Shown: in pieces, positions 5,108 to 6,202 of the stretch
Position numbering within the stretch: position 1 is the stretch's first letter
How the letters are laid out: the number at the start of each line of letters is the position of its first letter
The notes under the pieces: generated by a model
What the model saw: the letters and a program-made list of their open reading frames with translations, nothing else
Told to the model about the DNA's origin: nothing
Databases searched by the model: none
Origin: Sphaerochaeta sp.
Lineage (GTDB): Bacteria; Spirochaetota; Spirochaetia; Sphaerochaetales; Sphaerochaetaceae
NCBI GenBank assembly: GCA_003446545.1
Contig: DMAO01000351.1
Location: 1 to 6,202 of the forward strand
Reading direction: 5' to 3'
DNA: 6,202 nt
Position numbers and translations under genes: made by a program

Positions 5108-6202
5108 ATGGCAAATGTTTCTGATAACAAAACGATCAAGGCAGAGAGCCGCTACGCTGGATCGCTTCCTAAAATTGGGATCAGACCCACAATAGATGGA
5201 AGGCAACGAGGGGTCAGGGAGTCGCTGGAAGAACAGACCATGAACATGGCAAAGGCAGCAGCCAAGCTCATTAGCGACAATCTACGACACAGCACAGGAG
5301 AAAGTGTTGAGTGCGTCATCGCTGACTCCACCATCGGAGGGGTACGTGAAAGTGCCGATTGTGCAGAAAAGTTTGCCAGAGAAGGGGTGAGTATCACCCT
5401 GACGGTCACCCCTTGCTGGTGCTATGGCACAGAGACCTTCGATTTCGATCCGCTCACCGTCAAGGCTGTATGGGGCTTCAATGGTACAGAGCGCCCTGGG
5501 GCTGTCTACCTTGCAGCAGTACTTGCCGCCCATACACAGAAGGGCTTGCCCGCTTTCGGCATCTACGGACGGGACGTCCAGGACAATGATGACACCTCCA
5601 TCCCCTCTGATGTTTCCGAGAAGATTCTTCGCTTTGCACGCGCTGCCCTTGTTGTGGCGACCATCCGAGGAAAGAGCTATCTCTCCATCGGCGGTTGTGC
5701 GATGGGCATCGCAGGTTCCATCGTAGACCAGGATTTCCTCCAGGATTTCCTAGGCATGAGGACGGAAGCCATTGACATGTGCGAGATCGAGAGAAGAATC
5801 ATCGAGGGCATATATGACAAAGAAGAGTATGAACTTGCCATCAAATGGGTACGGGAGAACTGTATCCAGGCTGAAGATACCGTCAATGCACCTGAATACC
5901 GCAGAAGCCAGGAGCAACTGGACAAGGATTGGGAGTATTGCACCAAGATGGTCATGATCGGACGCGACCTGATGATAGGCAATCCTGCTCTAGGGAAGGC
6001 AGGCTTTAGTGAAGAGGCATTGGGACACAATGCAATCTTCTCAGGCTTCCAAGGTCAGAGACAGTGGACAGACCACTGGCCTAACGGGGATTTCATGGAG
6101 ACGATGCTTACCACGTCCTTTGATTGGAACGGCATCCGTGAGCCTTACATCGTGGCGACAGAGAATGACTACCTCAACGGTCTTGGGATGCTTTTCTGTA
6201 AG
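5108..6202 (+). CDS. fucI: L-fucose isomerase, N-terminal 365 residues (runs off right edge)
   Basis: FucI (EC 5.3.1.25) converts L-fucose to L-fuculose in the cytoplasm, and many members also accept D-arabinose. The reading frame is open from 5108 to the window end, giving 365 of about 600 residues. It follows E. coli FucI closely: [14 protein letters not shown] at 19-32, [87 protein letters not shown] and [19 protein letters not shown]352 in ATENDYLNG corresponds to metal ligand E337 of E. coli; the other ligands (D361 and H528 there) lie beyond the window. The start at 5108 has a strong AAGGGGG ribosome-binding site and gives a short N-terminal extension of about 14 residues over E. coli. 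It is divergent from fucU, with an operator-like palindrome upstream. No frameshift is seen in the part available. Confidence 0.97.
   Translation, partial: MANVSDNKTIKAESRYAGSLPKIGIRPTIDGRQRGVRESLEEQTMNMAKAAAKLISDNLRHSTGESVECVIADSTIGGVRESADCAEKFAREGVSITLTVTPCWCYGTETFDFDPLTVKAVWGFNGTERPGAVYLAAVLAAHTQKGLPAFGIYGRDVQDNDDTSIPSDVSEKILRFARAALVVATIRGKSYLSIGGCAMGIAGSIVDQDFLQDFLGMRTEAIDMCEIERRIIEGIYDKEEYELAIKWVRENCIQAEDTVNAPEYRRSQEQLDKDWEYCTKMVMIGRDLMIGNPALGKAGFSEEALGHNAIFSGFQGQRQWTDHWPNGDFMETMLTTSFDWNGIREPYIVATENDYLNGLGMLFCK

Noticed and set aside
5001..5114. Extended N-terminus for fucU
   Set aside because: This stretch holds the intergenic promoters and palindrome, and FucU homology begins exactly at the ATG with the ribosome-binding site (4998-5000).

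Overview
The window holds part of a bacterial deoxyhexose catabolic locus that combines L-rhamnose and L-fucose functions. Base composition looks close to even. The likely source is a Sphaerochaeta-like spirochaete or a relative. The main clue is the substrate-binding protein's non-lipidated N-terminus ending in a VFA/QGTKE-type junction, a style I associate with spirochaetal sugar-binding proteins. That assignment is inference; there is no rRNA or phylogenetic marker here.

Layout, left to right. Positions 1-3623 carry a leftward operon, read from its promoter as: L-rhamnose isomerase (2373-3623), a class II aldolase (1297-2376, sharing an ATGA with the isomerase), a RhaS-type periplasmic rhamnose-binding protein (211-1224), an intrinsic terminator (158-197), and the first 42 codons of a sugar ABC-transporter ATPase (1-128, running off the left edge). 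Divergent from the operon, across an 82-bp gap with overlapping promoters, is a RhaR/RhaS-like AraC-family regulator (3706-4575). It meets a leftward L-fucose mutarotase gene, fucU (4572-5000), tail to tail, and the two stop codons share one CTAG. Divergent from fucU, across a 107-bp gap with a LacI/CcpA-type palindrome, is L-fucose isomerase, fucI (5108 onward), cut off by the right edge after 365 codons.

How the genes fit together. The binding protein and ABC transporter bring in the sugar, probably rhamnose. FucU equilibrates sugar anomers. RhaA and FucI isomerise L-rhamnose and L-fucose to L-rhamnulose and L-fuculose. A ketose kinase that is not in this window would phosphorylate them, and the aldolase would cleave the 1-phosphate to DHAP and L-lactaldehyde. 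The aldolase resembles only the aldolase half of the bifunctional RhaE/YuxG enzymes and lacks the dehydrogenase half, so lactaldehyde must be handled elsewhere.

I see no mobile element, CRISPR array, tRNA/rRNA or wholly unknown gene system. The points of interest are the mixed rhamnose/fucose layout, the split aldolase, the compact overlapping promoters and a possibly leaderless regulator mRNA, the palindrome before fucI, and slippage-prone repeats inside the regulator. No gap between genes exceeds about 110 bases.
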